Of a stretch of 64,000 nt of DNA, positions 1-12,600 are shown piece by piece. A model generated the notes under the pieces. That model saw only the letters and a program-made list of their open reading frames with translations. It did no database searches and was not told the origin of the DNA. Origin of the DNA: Daphnia carinata (Eukaryota > Arthropoda > Branchiopoda > Diplostraca > Daphniidae); the NCBI RefSeq assembly GCF_022539665.2, contig NC_081334.1, forward strand, positions 8,278,424 to 8,342,423, given 5' to 3'. Position numbers and translations under genes: made by a program. How positions within the stretch are numbered: the first letter of the stretch is position 1; each line of letters opens with the position of its first letter.

Positions 1-1389
1 GCAAATTTTTTAGGAATAAAAATTTGCCATTTTTGACTCATACTCGAATTAGAATGATTTTGCATATGGCATGATATCCAAAATCCGATATTAAATTATA
101 GTTTAAACGATGCTCTTTTTTTAAGCCCTAAAAAGCCCTCGTAACCCTGTTTATCGTCGCGTACATGAGAGCCAAAGTAGCCCTATTTACTATTGACCCT
201 CTCGAATGTCCGGAAACTTAATCGTCCAATTTAAAAGGGTCCTACTCGTGAATTAAAAATTCGCAAAAAAACTCTATATAAAACTTTTCTATGTGAACAA
301 TTTCATTCCAATAATCATCTACATCAGATGACTATTGTATTTTCTACGAATTCTATAAAAACCAGTTTTTCTATAAGCCTCGCTCGGCTGTCCGGAAACT
401 TTGTGTAGGTACTGTCTGGTATGGTGACGAGACAAACAATACAACTGTTATGCAGCCGCCTAATGTTATTGCATCGAAGGAATGAAACGGGTGAGTGAGA
501 TGACTTTGAATTTTATTTTTTTAATAAGCAAAAACATAAAGTATTAATTTATTCTTCATTCGTTTTAGGTTCAGCAAACTATTTCTTCAAAATGAGGCAT
601 CAATCAGTGTATTGAATTTTGGCAAATCAAACCCAAATGAAATAAAATAATTGGCGGATTTGGAATGGTTAGGTTAAATTAGGTTAGCCCAGATAACACA
701 GTTCCGTCTTTGGGACTGTGCTTACCGCATTAAAAACGTCCTGGAATGGTCCGATAGGCGACCAAATCTGGTTTTTATGACCGCAAAATCAGGGATAAAA
801 GGGGGCTTTTGCACGTATTTTGTGCGGTGGTGGGGTAGCGTTTGGGCCAAAGGACCTCTTTTTGTTAGGCCAATAAACGTCTTTTGGCGTCGCTTGTGAT
901 CCCAAACAGGGTTCATTACGGGACAATAATTGACCTCTTATTATTGGATATTTTTTTTATCGCCCTTCGTAACAAAATAAATAGAAATATAATTCAAATG
1001 CAAAACAAAATTCTTGTTTATTTTTGGGTACAATTCACTGGGTTATTGCTTACGGGACCATAATAACAGAACGTAGAACGAAAATGGAAGTTTCAGTAAA
1101 TAACTAAGAACTGTGAAAACGTAATTTGGCAATATCCCAATTCGCAAATTATTTCATTTGATTTCGATTTGATTTGATTTGAAAAAATCTAATACACTGG
1201 CACCAATGTGACGATGCTGGCCTTTCTACTGTGGTGAAGGTTCTACTGTGCCCTCAGTATTGGTTTTCCCACGAAAGAAAGCGTTACCAGTCATTTTCGA
1301 ACGTGGTCCCGCTGGCTGCATTGACTTAGCCCATGAATTGGGTTGGATGACAGGTTTAAATTTTCTAAAAGCCCTTCTATAACTGCTAT
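1..1389. other. Region without a recognised gene
   Basis: AT-rich sequence with no supported coding region; open frames are short and have no recognisable family. A short run of TTAGG-like words lies near 665-690 but is far too short to be telomeric. A small hairpin-forming word occurs near 315-335. I see nothing else. Confidence 0.5.
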
Positions 1390-2022
1390 GATTGGCGGTG
1401 AAATAGGACTGGGAGAAATAGGACAGACTTTTACAAACTTTTAGGACAATCCTATTTCTCCATGGCATCAGTCCTATTTCTCCTCGGCATCAGTCCTATT
1501 TCTCCTTAGAAAAAGTCCTACTTCGTTTACCTTGTTCCAAAGGGAACGATGACCCTCCAATCCGATAGGCAATGTATTGCGTAAGAGTACCGGCTTATAT
1601 CCATTTTTCTTTTTAAAAAACCGATAGCGTTTACTCATTATTGAAATGGTTCACAAATTTTTTATCTCTTATCCTATTTTAATTTTAATTGCTGAGGAAC
1701 ATAAATTATTTTGAATCTAATAGTTCATTTAATAAAATACTATTAGAGCAAAATCAGAATATGTAAGAGCTGTATATAACCATAGATGTATGAAATAGTA
1801 AAACATTAGTTCAATTGGAAAAGTTGGTTATGACTGTAATAAATATTTCTGTAGAATGTCTAATAGTATTTTGTTAAATGAACTATATTAAATAAAATAT
1901 AGTTCATGTTCTCCTACAATTTAAATTAAAATAGGATAAGAAAAAAAAGTTTTGTGAACCATTTATCTAATGAGTTAACACCATCGGTTTTTTAAAAAGG
2001 GAAATGGATATAAGCCGGCGAA
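1390..2022. mobile_element. Non-autonomous fold-back element related to the 28.5-kb MULE
   Basis: The left arm starts GATTGGCGGTGAAATAGGAC and carries the same tandem GAGAAATAGGACTG words, the same GTTCC...GGAACGAT segment and the same 'GGCTTATATCC' block as the TIR of the MULE at 28501-32045. The right arm (about 1957-2022) is the inverted copy of the inner part only; its outer GAGAAATAGGACTG part is missing, so the right end is truncated. The centre contains inverted copies of a TAATAGT..ATTTAATAAA word. No coding capacity. It is best read as a deleted, non-autonomous relative of that MULE family. Family membership is seen directly from shared sequence; the ends are approximate. Confidence 0.65.
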
Positions 2023-2814
2023 TAAATGATTAAGTTTCGTTCCCTTACTCTATCTACACAGGTTGATAATTTCTGCAGATGTGCTCGCATATCGTCACCA
2101 GTGGAAGAAAAAAGTTATAGAAAATGAATAATGTGTATAAATAAATTTCATTCTAAATACTTTGTGTGTTGTTGAATTCAGAATAATTCTGCCAAATGAG
2201 ATGTATCTGTTCCACAATGTTGATCTCATATTGGTTATTCAACTTTCTCCACATATCGGCTGCAATCAACCAGGAGTGTACCAGTTTCTTTCCATTTCTC
2301 TCGTTAATGTGCTGAATATGCATTTTCGCACTGTAAAATCTTTCTTACCCAGTTATTGATTACTGCTTCATTTTAATTCGGTCACCATAATATGTCTAGT
2401 GAAAAGAAATATAAAAATTATTCGTAGTTACTGTGGGAATTCATTTGTCATTCTGAATAGCAGTGTAACTCTCATACTATGTAATTGTCAGTGTCCAGTT
2501 GAATTTGTAGAATTGAAATAGTGTAAAGGAATCAAAATTGTACAGTGACAGTTGAAATGTGTATTATTTCACTGTTCATCAAAATTATTGAAATAATGCA
2601 GAAGCAATCAAGATTTTGTCACCAGGGTATTGGATTTGGTAGTTTTTTTAATTGAAAATCAAATCCTCGAAAAAAGGGTCCGTCAAATCAGTTCCAAATC
2701 AAATCACGTAAAAAACTGTTTTCAAATAAAATCTTTGAAAATATGGCTGAAATTAAAAAAATTTTAAAAAATCCAAATCAAATCCAATTTATTTTTCTTT
2801 TTTCTCTTGCCGAT

Positions 2815-3850
2815 TGACAGTTTCCAAAAGATGAGCATTTCGTTTATGAACACAAGCATGTCAAATAATTTTGGTTTTGTGTTTTTTCGTTTGGCCGTCA
2901 AAATGTCAACTGCCGTGCTAAATGCACGCTCACTATTAGCGGAAGAACATGGAAATCACATGATATCTGTTGCAATGGGAGCTAAGGCTAGGAATATGTG
3001 TTGATTAAGGTTCCAATATTCACATGAAATAAAATCCAGGCCAAATTGACCTTTTTCATTTACAATGGGAGGCCCTTTCAAATAATTATCAAACTCATCG
3101 AGCACTTTCCATACACCCATTGACAAAGTTCGAGGGCGAACGAGCACGCTTGGCAATTAAAGGTCGGATGGGTTGTCTTGTTCGCTTATGAATAGGGTAG
3201 CTGATGTATTTTCGTGTTTTGCTTTACGTGTTCTATCATCTTCTGCACCACTGCCGTTGTATTCATTACCTTCACTTTCTTCGTTACCACCTAAAATTTC
3301 AAACAATTATTTCAACCGTATAAATCGGCAAACAAAAGACACAAATGTGCATAAGATGCATGAATGTAAAAGTAGTTTTCTTACCGACTGTACGATAGCG
3401 CAATCTAAGTAATTTTTTAGCAGTAGCCATGACGTCTTCTTCTTTTTCTCCACCTGCTTTTATCCACGTTCCCTTCATTCTTGGATCAAGCAGTGATCCT
3501 GCAATAGTTCAGAAAGTTAAGGAAATAGACATAACATATCATTGACTTCAACGTTATTACATACTCAATACACAAAAAAGTGTCTTTTGTAACCCATCCC
3601 AATCGTTTAGTGAGAGATCTGCTTAATTCTTCCGCCCTGCTTTTGCAAGAAATTATGAATTTCGCTTCTTGTTTGGCTTTTGGATCCAATGAAAATTGAT
3701 TTTCCAAATCCAAATAAAATAGAATTATTAATACTACTGTTTCTGTATCCTCCTGAAAAACTCTGTTACAATTTTGAAGGGCTCTAGTAGGGTTACGAAT
3801 TCTTTTAAACATTTCAGCAGAGATGAAGGGGATCCGTGCGCTTTGCAAGG
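2815..3850 (-). pseudogene. Decayed hAT-family transposase
   Basis: Minus-strand translation around 2830-3160 gives the hAT C-terminal dimerisation region: 'EFDNYLKGPPI', then 'EYWNLNQHIF', 'LAPIATDIM', an in-frame stop, then 'FPCSSANSERAFSTAVDIL', matching the family signature (P-x-SSAxSERxFS). A further piece at about 3410-3495 reads 'LLDPRMKGTWI', like the conserved LDPR block that precedes it in hAT proteins. A coding-like stretch at 3540-3850 may be the upstream exon but has no motif I can name. The premature stop within the dimerisation domain and lack of a continuous frame indicate a dead copy. The upstream part is cut by the 31-bp minisatellite block at 3856-4400. Role in the living element would be cut-and-paste transposition in the nucleus. 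Confidence 0.7.
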
Positions 3851-3855
3851 GATAG

Positions 3856-4400
3856 AGACAGTGGTACCCCCCGTCATAAGTACCTAGAGGTTTCGACAGA
3901 CGTACCCCAAAAAACGACAAACCTACCCCGACATACGTACCCCTTCAGAACTTAAAAACGCTCCCGTCACAGCTACCCCTTTAAAAATTAATTTTTAAAA
4001 AGCCGTCTTATCTACCCTTTTGTTTAACTGAGACCGACAAACCTACACCTTTGCTGAACACTAATCGACATACCTACCCTTTCGATTAATGCAGTCCGAC
4101 ACACCTACCCCTTTGATTAATACAGTCCGACATACCTACCCTTTCGATTAATACAGTCCGACACACCTACCCCATTGATTAATACAGTCCGACATACCTA
4201 CCCTTTCCATAAATACAGTCCGACATCCATACTCCTTCACTGGAAATTGATCGACACACCTACCCCTGCGGTTAATACACTCTGACACACCTACCCCTTC
4301 TGTAAAAACCGACACTCCTACCCCTTCATTTGAAATATCCGACTTACCTACCCCTTCGTTTAATAGAGCCCGACGCACCTACCCCTTTGTTACAGGACTT
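3856..4400. repeat. 31-bp minisatellite block
   Basis: Tandem units of about 31 bp with core CGACAYACCTACCCCTT followed by an AT-rich GATTAATACAGTC tail; about ten recognisable units lie between 4020 and 4395. The left part (3856-3960) carries a distinct GTACCCCCCGTCATAAGTAC head. The same head occurs inverted at 34200-34385, and the same 31-bp units with the same end (TTTGTTACAG..ACTTTTT..TGTATTTAGAC) occur at 16215-16335, so this is a dispersed repeat family and not a local expansion. Confidence 0.75.
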
Positions 4401-4443
4401 TTTAAAAATGTATTTAGACCCTTTTACAACTTTCCAACAACAG

Positions 4444-4517
4444 TATGGTTATGTGGATGAATTTCCAACTGTAATGCGGGATGCGGGATGCGGGAGTCCC
4501 GAGTTCAATTCCACTCG
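4444..4517 (+). other. tRNA-like module (Pol III boxes)
   Basis: A TGGTTATGTGGAT A-box-like word is followed at tRNA spacing by GAGTTCAATTCC, close to the B-box consensus GGTTCGANTCC. Three copies of the 7-mer ATGCGGG lie between them. It does not fold into a full cloverleaf by eye, so it looks like a tRNA-derived SINE head and not a tRNA gene. Confidence 0.35.
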
Positions 4518-5159
4518 CTGTCTGTTTTTGTTTCACATTTACTTATTGCAAACTTTAGCCTTTGCTAAAAGCTAATGCTAGTTAAGAAACTTTAGCTTTC
4601 ATTTCAATTGCTGTTATATAACTACTTATGCTAAATACAGTCTTACACAGACATTAACTTAAACACTTCACACCTTCATTCTGATTTTTGATCGTGATTT
4701 TTAACCAAAAATCTTGATTTATTCTGATTTTTAATTTTCGAATCAAATAAAAGCGTTATTCTATTCGGGTTTGATTCCAATCGGATTTCAAATTGATTCG
4801 GCCGATTACTGGTGCTGGGAACGAAGATATGTTAACATGAAGACTAGCTTATTATTATTATCGTTTGATAAATAATGTTTATAGGAATAGCATTTATAAA
4901 TGATTTTTGACTTCCTTTTTATGTCTTGTTTTTCCCTTATGCACATTATCAAGGAGCTATTGGTTACCAAATTATACAGCGCATACTACACTGATATTTA
5001 AGGAAGCTTTGCGTTTGACGCTAACGAAGTTACTAATAATAAAAAAATCAGTTTTAATTATTTTCTACAATGAAAGACCTTTTTTATGAGAGTCGGCGAT
5101 CAATGTTAAGTTGATGAATGTGATATGTCTGTGATTAATGCTTATGATTAAGTCACTAA

Positions 5160-6470
5160 ACCTTTTAAAATGAATCCAAGATTTTTTTCTTCAAATTTTC
5201 CACGATCATGGAAGGCATGCCAGTATATTTTTATACAAAACTATCACGGCGTTTTTCGCATAATCGAACACGAGTTAACTCATCCAAGAATCAGCATCAG
5301 TCATTCATACGATAAATTGGCCTTTTCCATTAGTGTAGGTTCTTTGTTTTCATTTTTCCTTTTCCTAATGTTGGCTTTTTCTCTTTTTCTGTTCTTCGAT
5401 GCGTTCGTCCACTTCTTTTTACTTTGTGTTTTGATTTTATCTCGTTTTTTAATTGGTTTAGCAAGCAATTCACGTCGTCTTTTACCTATTGTATTACAAA
5501 ACGCTAAAAATTTTTGACGATCTTAAAATTTTTTTGTCAAATTGAAAATTTAACTTTACACGTTCAGCTATTTGCAGAGAACCTACCCATGCCTGTTTCT
5601 CTTCAATGCTTCTCACCTTCTCAATTTCAACTTTGCCTTCCAAGATTTTCAATTTTTTCTCTCATTTTTTAAAATTTTAATCATTGTTGCTTTTGGATCT
5701 AAAGAGGTCTTTATCAGAATGAGTGAAGGATTAATTAGTTCTCCAAAATCAAATTGGCTGAAAACCATGCACCCTCCACTCTTGAAAATTGGCTTTGGCA
5801 GTGTACTTGTTATTCTTTGTTCAGAAATTTCTGTTTTGACAAACTCTGTATGATCAGAGGTTGATTACCCAAATGCTCCCTTGGTGATTTATGCAAGTTT
5901 TTCAATTTTGGATGTCATCTTGTTATTTTTCCTTTTCAGTTCTTCTTCTTCAATTTATCTAGCTTCCGTTCAAGTTGGGGTTTCATTTTCTCCCTGAAAA
6001 TAGATGATATAAGCTGGCTGGCTGGTCTTCCTTAATATAAAGATTAACATATACCTGTGTAGTGTGAGAGCTTAGCTGTTGAAGCATGGTTCCTTGCGTA
6101 AATTTTTTGGTAGAACTATTGTGGTCAACACCAGTTTTGTTACTATCAAGATCTTAAACTGTAGAAACTAGAAATGAAAACATCTTCAGAAGAGCTGCTT
6201 TTTAAGAGCGACGATGTCAATGAATCCTTGCTTTTTATCAGACTTTTGATTTTTTGGCTAAATTTTCTTCAACTTTTGGTTAGACGACACTTCCAAGTTT
6301 TTGTTTTCCGTTTTCTCATTTACAATAGCTGCCTGTCATATCATAACAATAGCTGTCTGCATATCATAACCTTTAAATTCAATTATTATCCACATTAGTC
6401 TCTCAACATTCTAATATATCACTCCATAGATCAAAATGTAGAAACCTACCGTATTCTTATTTTCTTTAGG
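5160..6470 (-). pseudogene. Possible decayed lysine-rich coding sequence
   Basis: I do not recognise a family. The minus strand contains coding-like islands: a lysine/arginine-rich stretch at about 5330-5470 (e.g. 'KPIKKRDKIKTQSKKK'), a charged, coiled-coil-like stretch at about 5540-5670 ('LKILEGKVEIEKVRSIEEKQ') and more lysine-rich sequence at about 6180-6300. Each is ended by stops and no single frame joins them with clear splice sites. The hydrophobic open frame that can be read here on the plus strand is simply the complement of these lysine codons. It may be a relic of a host or transposon gene. Confidence 0.25.
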
Positions 6471-6678
6471 GAACGACATTTTCAAGCCAAATCTACCTTA
6501 AGGATGCCACAAACTGCCACGAACAATGGCGTTTCGTGGAAAGCTATTTACACCTTCGGTAGTGATAAAAAACCCAACTAGATGGCACTAAAAAGAAAAT
6601 AAGGATCCAAAAAATCGTAGGAAGGGTACCCAAAAGAACACGGAATTCATGACCTAGCTCAAACGGGCGAGCTCAATC

Positions 6679-7358
6679 CAGAGTCATAGAAACCTGGTTG
6701 CTCTACGCTGTGTGTAAATGCCACAAGGATTTGCGGTGACATGTGGTCGAAATTTCAGCGATTTTGTGGGCGGAGCTGGCAGCGACAGAGAGCCATCTGT
6801 TGACTAGAATTAGAGATATCCTGACATCCTGCAATAAAGTCATAAAGGATACGACTTCAAATACTAGTTGAATGGTCTAGTGGATAGTACCCTCGATTGC
6901 AATACTGGAGGCCCGAGCTCGCATCCAGTAGCTGCATTATCTTTTTTCCATTTCCTAACGTATGCTGACCACACGCTGCACTAGGTTCCACTTTCCACTG
7001 TTTTTCCACTTATTTCATTTCTGTTTTAAAATTTTACATTACGTAATTTTTTATTAGTATCATATCTATTACGCCTCTCTGTCAATTAACTTTTTTGCGC
7101 AAGAAGTATTGCGCGCTGACAGTACGTTATTATAGTAGGTCATGCTTGAAAGACACGCTTGACTTGGCCATCCGACTACTCTAAGTACAAACCGCTGGAG
7201 GGGTGTTCTACGGCTACTGATTCCATTTGGTTGGGACCGCGTAGTACTCCACCAAAACCGCTAGGTTCGCTATAACACTGCCAGAATTCGACCACATGTC
7301 ACCGCAAATCCTTGTGGCATTTAAACACACATAGAGCAACCAGGTTTCTATGACTCTG
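6679..7358. mobile_element. TIR element with internal tRNA-like module (copy B)
   Basis: About 70 bp of terminal inverted repeat: the left end runs CAGAGTCATAGAAACCTGGT through ATGTGGTCGAA (6679-6751) and the right end is its inverted copy (7286-7358). Flanking heptamers CTCAATC (6672-6678) and CTCAAAC (7359-7365) match at 6 of 7 bases, a probable 7-bp target duplication. The interior holds a tRNA-like module (6868-6930) and, after it, sequence clearly homologous to the interior of the element at 26524-27010. There is no coding capacity, so it is non-autonomous. Superfamily not identified. Confidence 0.7.
6868..6930 (+). other. tRNA-like module inside TIR element
   Basis: A-box TGGTCTAGTGG is an exact fit to the TRGYNNANNNG pattern; the B-box position reads GAGCTCGCATCC, a degenerate match. 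The sequence between them parallels the module at 26734-26796 (TCGATTGCA is shared). It could drive RNA polymerase III transcription of the element. Confidence 0.45.
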
Positions 7359-7365
7359 CTCAAAC

Positions 7366-9635
7366 TGAGGATTTATTCCCGGTGTATTTCTTATGGGACT
7401 ACACTTTTGCCTTTTTTTTTTATTACTTGGATGTATTAGCAGACGAATTTAGTCATTTGTTTTAAATTTTTGTTTTTGTTTTAAATCTGGAGGGGCATAT
7501 TTGGGAATCGTGTTTTAACTTATATAATTTTCATGAAATGGGAAGAGAGGAATTACTAAATGGTGAAGAAAATGATTATGAAAAAAGAATCTCCAATGAA
7601 AATTGACAAAAGGGTTAGTTACTATAATGATGCAATGAAACTATTGACAGTTGAAGTATTGAAAATTTTTCCCAGGTATGAATTCATCGGGTTGCTTTTC
7701 TAAATCTTTCAGCAAAACATTTCAAAGAACTTTTCGGAAAACGGCAGTAAACTAAATGGGTGCAAATATTTATTATTACATCTTACTTACGTATTATTTA
7801 ACAATGCCTGCTTTTCTCATCTTCCGAACATGGAAGACATTCCAGTAGCGGTATGTTTTGAATGTTCACTTATTGCAGCCATCGATCTCCAACAACATTT
7901 TAATCAACCTCTCCCATGTAAACCTTTTTAAAATATTTTTCATATCGTACAATGATCTTTTAGTCTCATAACAGAATATCTAGAAAGTGCCATAGAGAGC
8001 TTTGCTACTTCAAGAAAAGATCCAGGTTTTTCTACGAGGAGCCTAGAGCTGCCAAAAAAATATGGGATAACCTGGAAAAAAAGAGAAAGATGCATCTGAA
8101 GCTGAAAGAGGATCTTAACGATGTCTGGTTGGAAGAGGAAAGGACTATCCAGTACCAACATGAAAACAGTTCTTTTCCATGAATATATTGACAAACCAAG
8201 TGAAAAAAGGATTAATTTAGGTATGAAATCATTCAAATTGTTTTAAAATATTTCATATAAACTATATTTTTTTCAGAAATACACGTTCCTGTTATTTTGG
8301 CCGCTTTCTTGATCAAACTATCTGCAGACTGAAAATATTGCCTTATGCCGGGTCGTTGCAATGCATCATTATTATTAAGAATGGTACATTAAGTCAATTT
8401 TTACATGCTTGTTGCATTAATATTCTCATTTTTTTCCACAGGAAAGGAGGTTTGATTTGTACGAGCCCTTCGAAAATAGTAACTTATAATTGTGCATGAA
8501 GCTGCATTACAGTACAGTAATTCCTTACTATTCTCATTCTGTTAACTAATTTTGTTTCATCATTGATTGAAAGGAAAGAAACAGATAAGAATTGTGTCTA
8601 TTCTTGTTGGCCAAGAGATCATACCTGACATCTAAGATAGAATGGGGATGATTTCAAATACAATTTCAAAAGATACAAAAGAAAAGACATTCTGTAAGCG
8701 ATTCGATATTTTAAACATTAATTGTTCGTCTCAATTTAACTGTTGCCAAATCTTTATTTTTCCTAGATTACCTAACTAGATGGCATTAATTACCATCCAA
8801 AATATCGGTTGACAACCTCTACAAAACTACATAAAGCACAAACGCAGTAATCGGCCGACCACTCCAAGCCAGTATGTGACAATATTGCTATTATAATTGT
8901 GCATTCGTCTAATAAAGAAATAAATCTTTTGTATCACTCTGTTGTTTCACTTACCTTTGACTAAGAGCGCTATTCAGAAGGTTCAGTGGTTAGGCTTACA
9001 GTAACGCATTGGCGGAATATCATCGCCGCGCTTGCTAAAGGAACGTCAGTGTACTTCTAAAAATGATTCGGCATCCTTGTGTCTTAAGTGCCATGAAAAT
9101 TTGAGTCGTGTGTTATACACCAAGACGCTGTTATCTCTTTCACCAAATCCTGATATGACTTTTGCCGCTTACAAGTAAACGGAATCACCTTGTTTCCGTC
9201 TGCCGTTTGGCAGTGAACGGACCTTGTTAGTCATCTGCCGCCTACATCCGACAGGGGACTTGTTTGTCGTGTTCTTTAGAAGCTGACATTACCCTAGTTG
9301 TGGCATTCGAACGACTTTCCCTCCTTTTTTATTTGGAAAGGGAAATAGTTTTCATTGGCTCATCCGAAATCCTGAAGGAAATGGAAACCCTTTATTACTG
9401 CACTTTTCACGAATTCCACCTTCATATCTCATTCTGCAGTACGTCTCTTCACAGCTCCGAGTTTGATTTCGCATTAACTTTACAGAGATTATTTTTTTTC
9501 TGACAGTGTTTTTTCGAGATCTTTCTTCCAAAGTTAATGTGCGTGATATTTACCATTCTTTTGGTTCAGTTCGTCAATTAATGCTTATATGAGTTTGTTA
9601 TAATAATTGTTGTCTTCTCCACAATTTCTTTTCAG
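7366..9635. other. Region without a recognised gene
   Basis: AT-rich DNA. A short coding-like stretch on the plus strand at about 7962-8075 reads 'ITEYLESAIESFATSRKDPG' before a stop, with no family I recognise. The 3' part (from about 9000) probably contains 5' untranslated exon sequence of the MULE gene, whose first coding exon begins directly after a TTTTCAG acceptor at 9635. Confidence 0.35.
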
Positions 9636-12600
9636 ATGGATACCGAGGTACGCAGGGTGCCAGGAGAAAGAAAAGGTGGTTTCCACTACGTGACGGCTGA
9701 CAACTTTATTTTTCATCGGTATAAAACAAGGTAAATCACCTACCTTAACACTCTAAAACTCTTACTAAAAACCAAGAGATATTTATTTTCTTTTAGCGCC
9801 CACTCCGAATATTTCCGATGTCGTAAGTACGATTCTCTGGGCTGTCTGGCCCGTCTGCGACAAACGGACCATCAGTACGTCAAGACGGGTAGCGAGCACA
9901 ACCACGATAACGAAACGGAAGAAATAAGAAGAATAGCAGTCGTGAACGAGTGTGTCAATCTCGCTTGTGAACAACGTAATGGACTTAAGCGTACATTTGA
10001 AGAAGTCAGGGAAAGGTAAAAATGAGCCTTTTACTTAACTTAATTTGTACAATTGTTAAATAATTTATATGTAGACATGGAGATGCCGTAATTGGCTACA
10101 ACCATAGCCTTGAAAGACGCATGCAACGAGGACGTCGTAGGAATCAGCCTTCGATCCCGCAATCAACGGAAGAGGCTGAGAGACTCTTACATGAGTATCC
10201 AGTATACAGGTTAATAGCATTATTTTTCAGAAATCGTTTGATGCCTTGTCTAATTTAGCATTCTTGTTGAATAGTCAGACGCTAAATGGTTTATCGCCTT
10301 TTTTCCATGGACGCGTGTCATCAGCAACTGGATCAGCCCTCATTTTTCTTTCACTTGCTGCTCTGTCGGAAATTCGTACAACTAGCCAGATATACAGCGA
10401 TGGGACGTTTTATTCCGTGCCTCACTTGTTCTACCAGCTCTTTACGATCCATATCATGTTTCAAGAAAAAGTAAGCATTGTTTTCAACAATTACATAAAA
10501 ATTTAAGAATTCTTGATCATTTGCCATCTTACAGTCGTTCCCGATTGCGTATGTTTTAATGACAGTGAAGACCTTAGAACTCTACAACTGCGTAATGCGG
10601 AGGATTTTAGAGGTGGTTGAGACAGAGTTTCCCGGCGACGGATTTGCAGATGAAGTTATGATTTCCGACTACGAAGAGGCCATTCTCGTAGCCATGGAAA
10701 GAGCATTTCCAAGTGGAAGAAGTCGTGGATGTTGGTTCCACTATTCACAGGTAGAACAGTCATTATTAATTTGCATGATAGAGTAATGCTGCCTAATATT
10801 GCATAATTTATGATTGAATGTTAATTGTTTGTGAAATAAATTTTTTTGTCTTTCCTTTGCAGGCAATCTACCGAAGAGCCTGTCAAGAAGGACTTGCTGC
10901 TGCTTATGTTACTAGGGGGATTGTCCATCGCATATTTAAAATGCTGATTGTTCTAGCTTTGTTGCCACAAGAAAGAATCTTCGAGGGGTTTCAGGTAATC
11001 GTTTATACTAATTTCTAGTATCTTATTTCTGGTATTGCTTGCTAAAACTCCCACCTTTTTAGTGTATCAGAAACGAAACAGCGCGAAGGAGAAACACCGG
11101 AAGTTCGAGGTGCTATCGCCCAATTGTATACTTACTACGGCGGATACTGGATTGCAACCCAAGGTCCTGAACGAATCAGCGTATGTGATGACGATGATCG
11201 GACGAACAACCGCGCAGAATCCTGGAACCGTTGGTTCAATGCTCGCTGCAAAGTTACCCATGGAAATTTTTGGGATTTCATTAGTGAGTGTTGCAATTAC
11301 CATTTCATTATTGAAGTATTACCATTTTCATTAGCATCGTATTCAAGTAACGTTTCTTTATCACGTAGTGCATCTACAAAAAGTTGAAGCCACTACCACC
11401 AGAGATTTGGGTGCACTCCGTGATGAGCGACAGATTGGTCAAGATGCCCGTATCGCGTGCTACACAAGATTATTGCGGAATAATGAAATTAACCTTCAGA
11501 GATTCCTTGAAGTGGCAACTGGATTCTTTGAACCGGCTCGAGTAAGTCATATATCTCGTTTATTCATCGAATTCAAAGCTTAACTTAATTTTTTTAATGT
11601 ATCGTTTTGGTTTTTAGGATTTGCTACAAATACCTGCGACTGCAAATGAGGATGCACCAGCAAATAATGAGGTGGTTTGGCAAAGACATGCTGGTGCTCG
11701 TCCGTTAAGAAATGCTGCAGGAAGGCGACCTCGAAATGTTGCCGGAATACCGCTTGTACAGCCTAACTTTTTACCGGATCCGCATGCCGTCCCAGATAAT
11801 GCACCTGGCATTCAAGACAATGCGCCGGTCGAGCGACAAGATCCAGTTGTCATCGTACATAACCAGCCTGCCATTCTGCCAAGACAAAGCCGAAATCGCC
11901 AAATGCCACGCCATCTTAGGCCTGATGGGGACGCTCCAGCGATTCCTTTACGTCAAAGACGACGCCGCGGGGAACCCCAAAACATCAGCATAGAACCTGC
12001 TGCTACGATAGAGTTTGCTGCCCCCGTAGAGATGGTTGATCCCACTGACGCTGACGCTGCTGCTTCCGGTGACGATGCTGCTCCTGCTGACGCTGATGCT
12101 CCCGTCGACGTTGATGCTTCCGCTGACACTGCTGCTTCGACTGCTGCGCCTAATCTTTGTGGTGTGTGCCTAATGCACACAATAGATACTGCATTTATTT
12201 CGTGTGGGCACACCCTATTAGGGCTCGGCCCCGCGACGATCGGGCACGATTTTGGCCGACGCGCGTGGTTTTTTTTTTGTTTTAAAGGACAAACTGGTGC
12301 GGTTCGGTTTGCCGTTTTTTGTCAAACCGATTGAACCGCGGTTTGACGGTTTGTATCGCGGTTTTACCGTTTGCACCGCGGTTTTACGGTTTGCACCGCG
12401 GATTTGCGGTTTGCATAGGACAATAACAACAGTAACGGATTTTGTGCGATAAAACAGTAACAGATGGCGAAACGATCGACCTATTTTCGATCGCGATGCC
12501 TACAAGTTTGATCGGAAATTTGATTTACAACAAGTTGCTGATCGCCATTACGCTCACAACAATTAGTGATAATTACTTGATTTGGAATTTCAGCAAAATA

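Noticed and set aside
665-690. TTAGG-like words suggesting telomeric repeat
   Set aside because: Only two or three imperfect copies, in the middle of ordinary DNA.
3900-4400. A CRISPR array
   Set aside because: The units are directly adjoining 31-bp repeats without unique spacers, and the genome is eukaryotic.
2623-4815. Complete hAT element with CACCAG-type ends
   Set aside because: The proposed ends (near 2623 and 4810) match poorly and no 8-bp duplication was found.
5170-5517. Open frame with membrane-like hydrophobic stretches on the plus strand
   Set aside because: The hydrophobicity comes from reading the complement of lysine/arginine codons on the minus strand; no splice or start context supports a plus-strand gene.
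10210-10275. A frame break between exons 3 and 4 of the MULE-RING gene
   Set aside because: The acceptor ending at 10274 restores the frame.
11063-11100. A frameshift in exon 7 of the MULE-RING gene
   Set aside because: Using the acceptor at 11081 (GAAACAG) removes it; the frame is then continuous.
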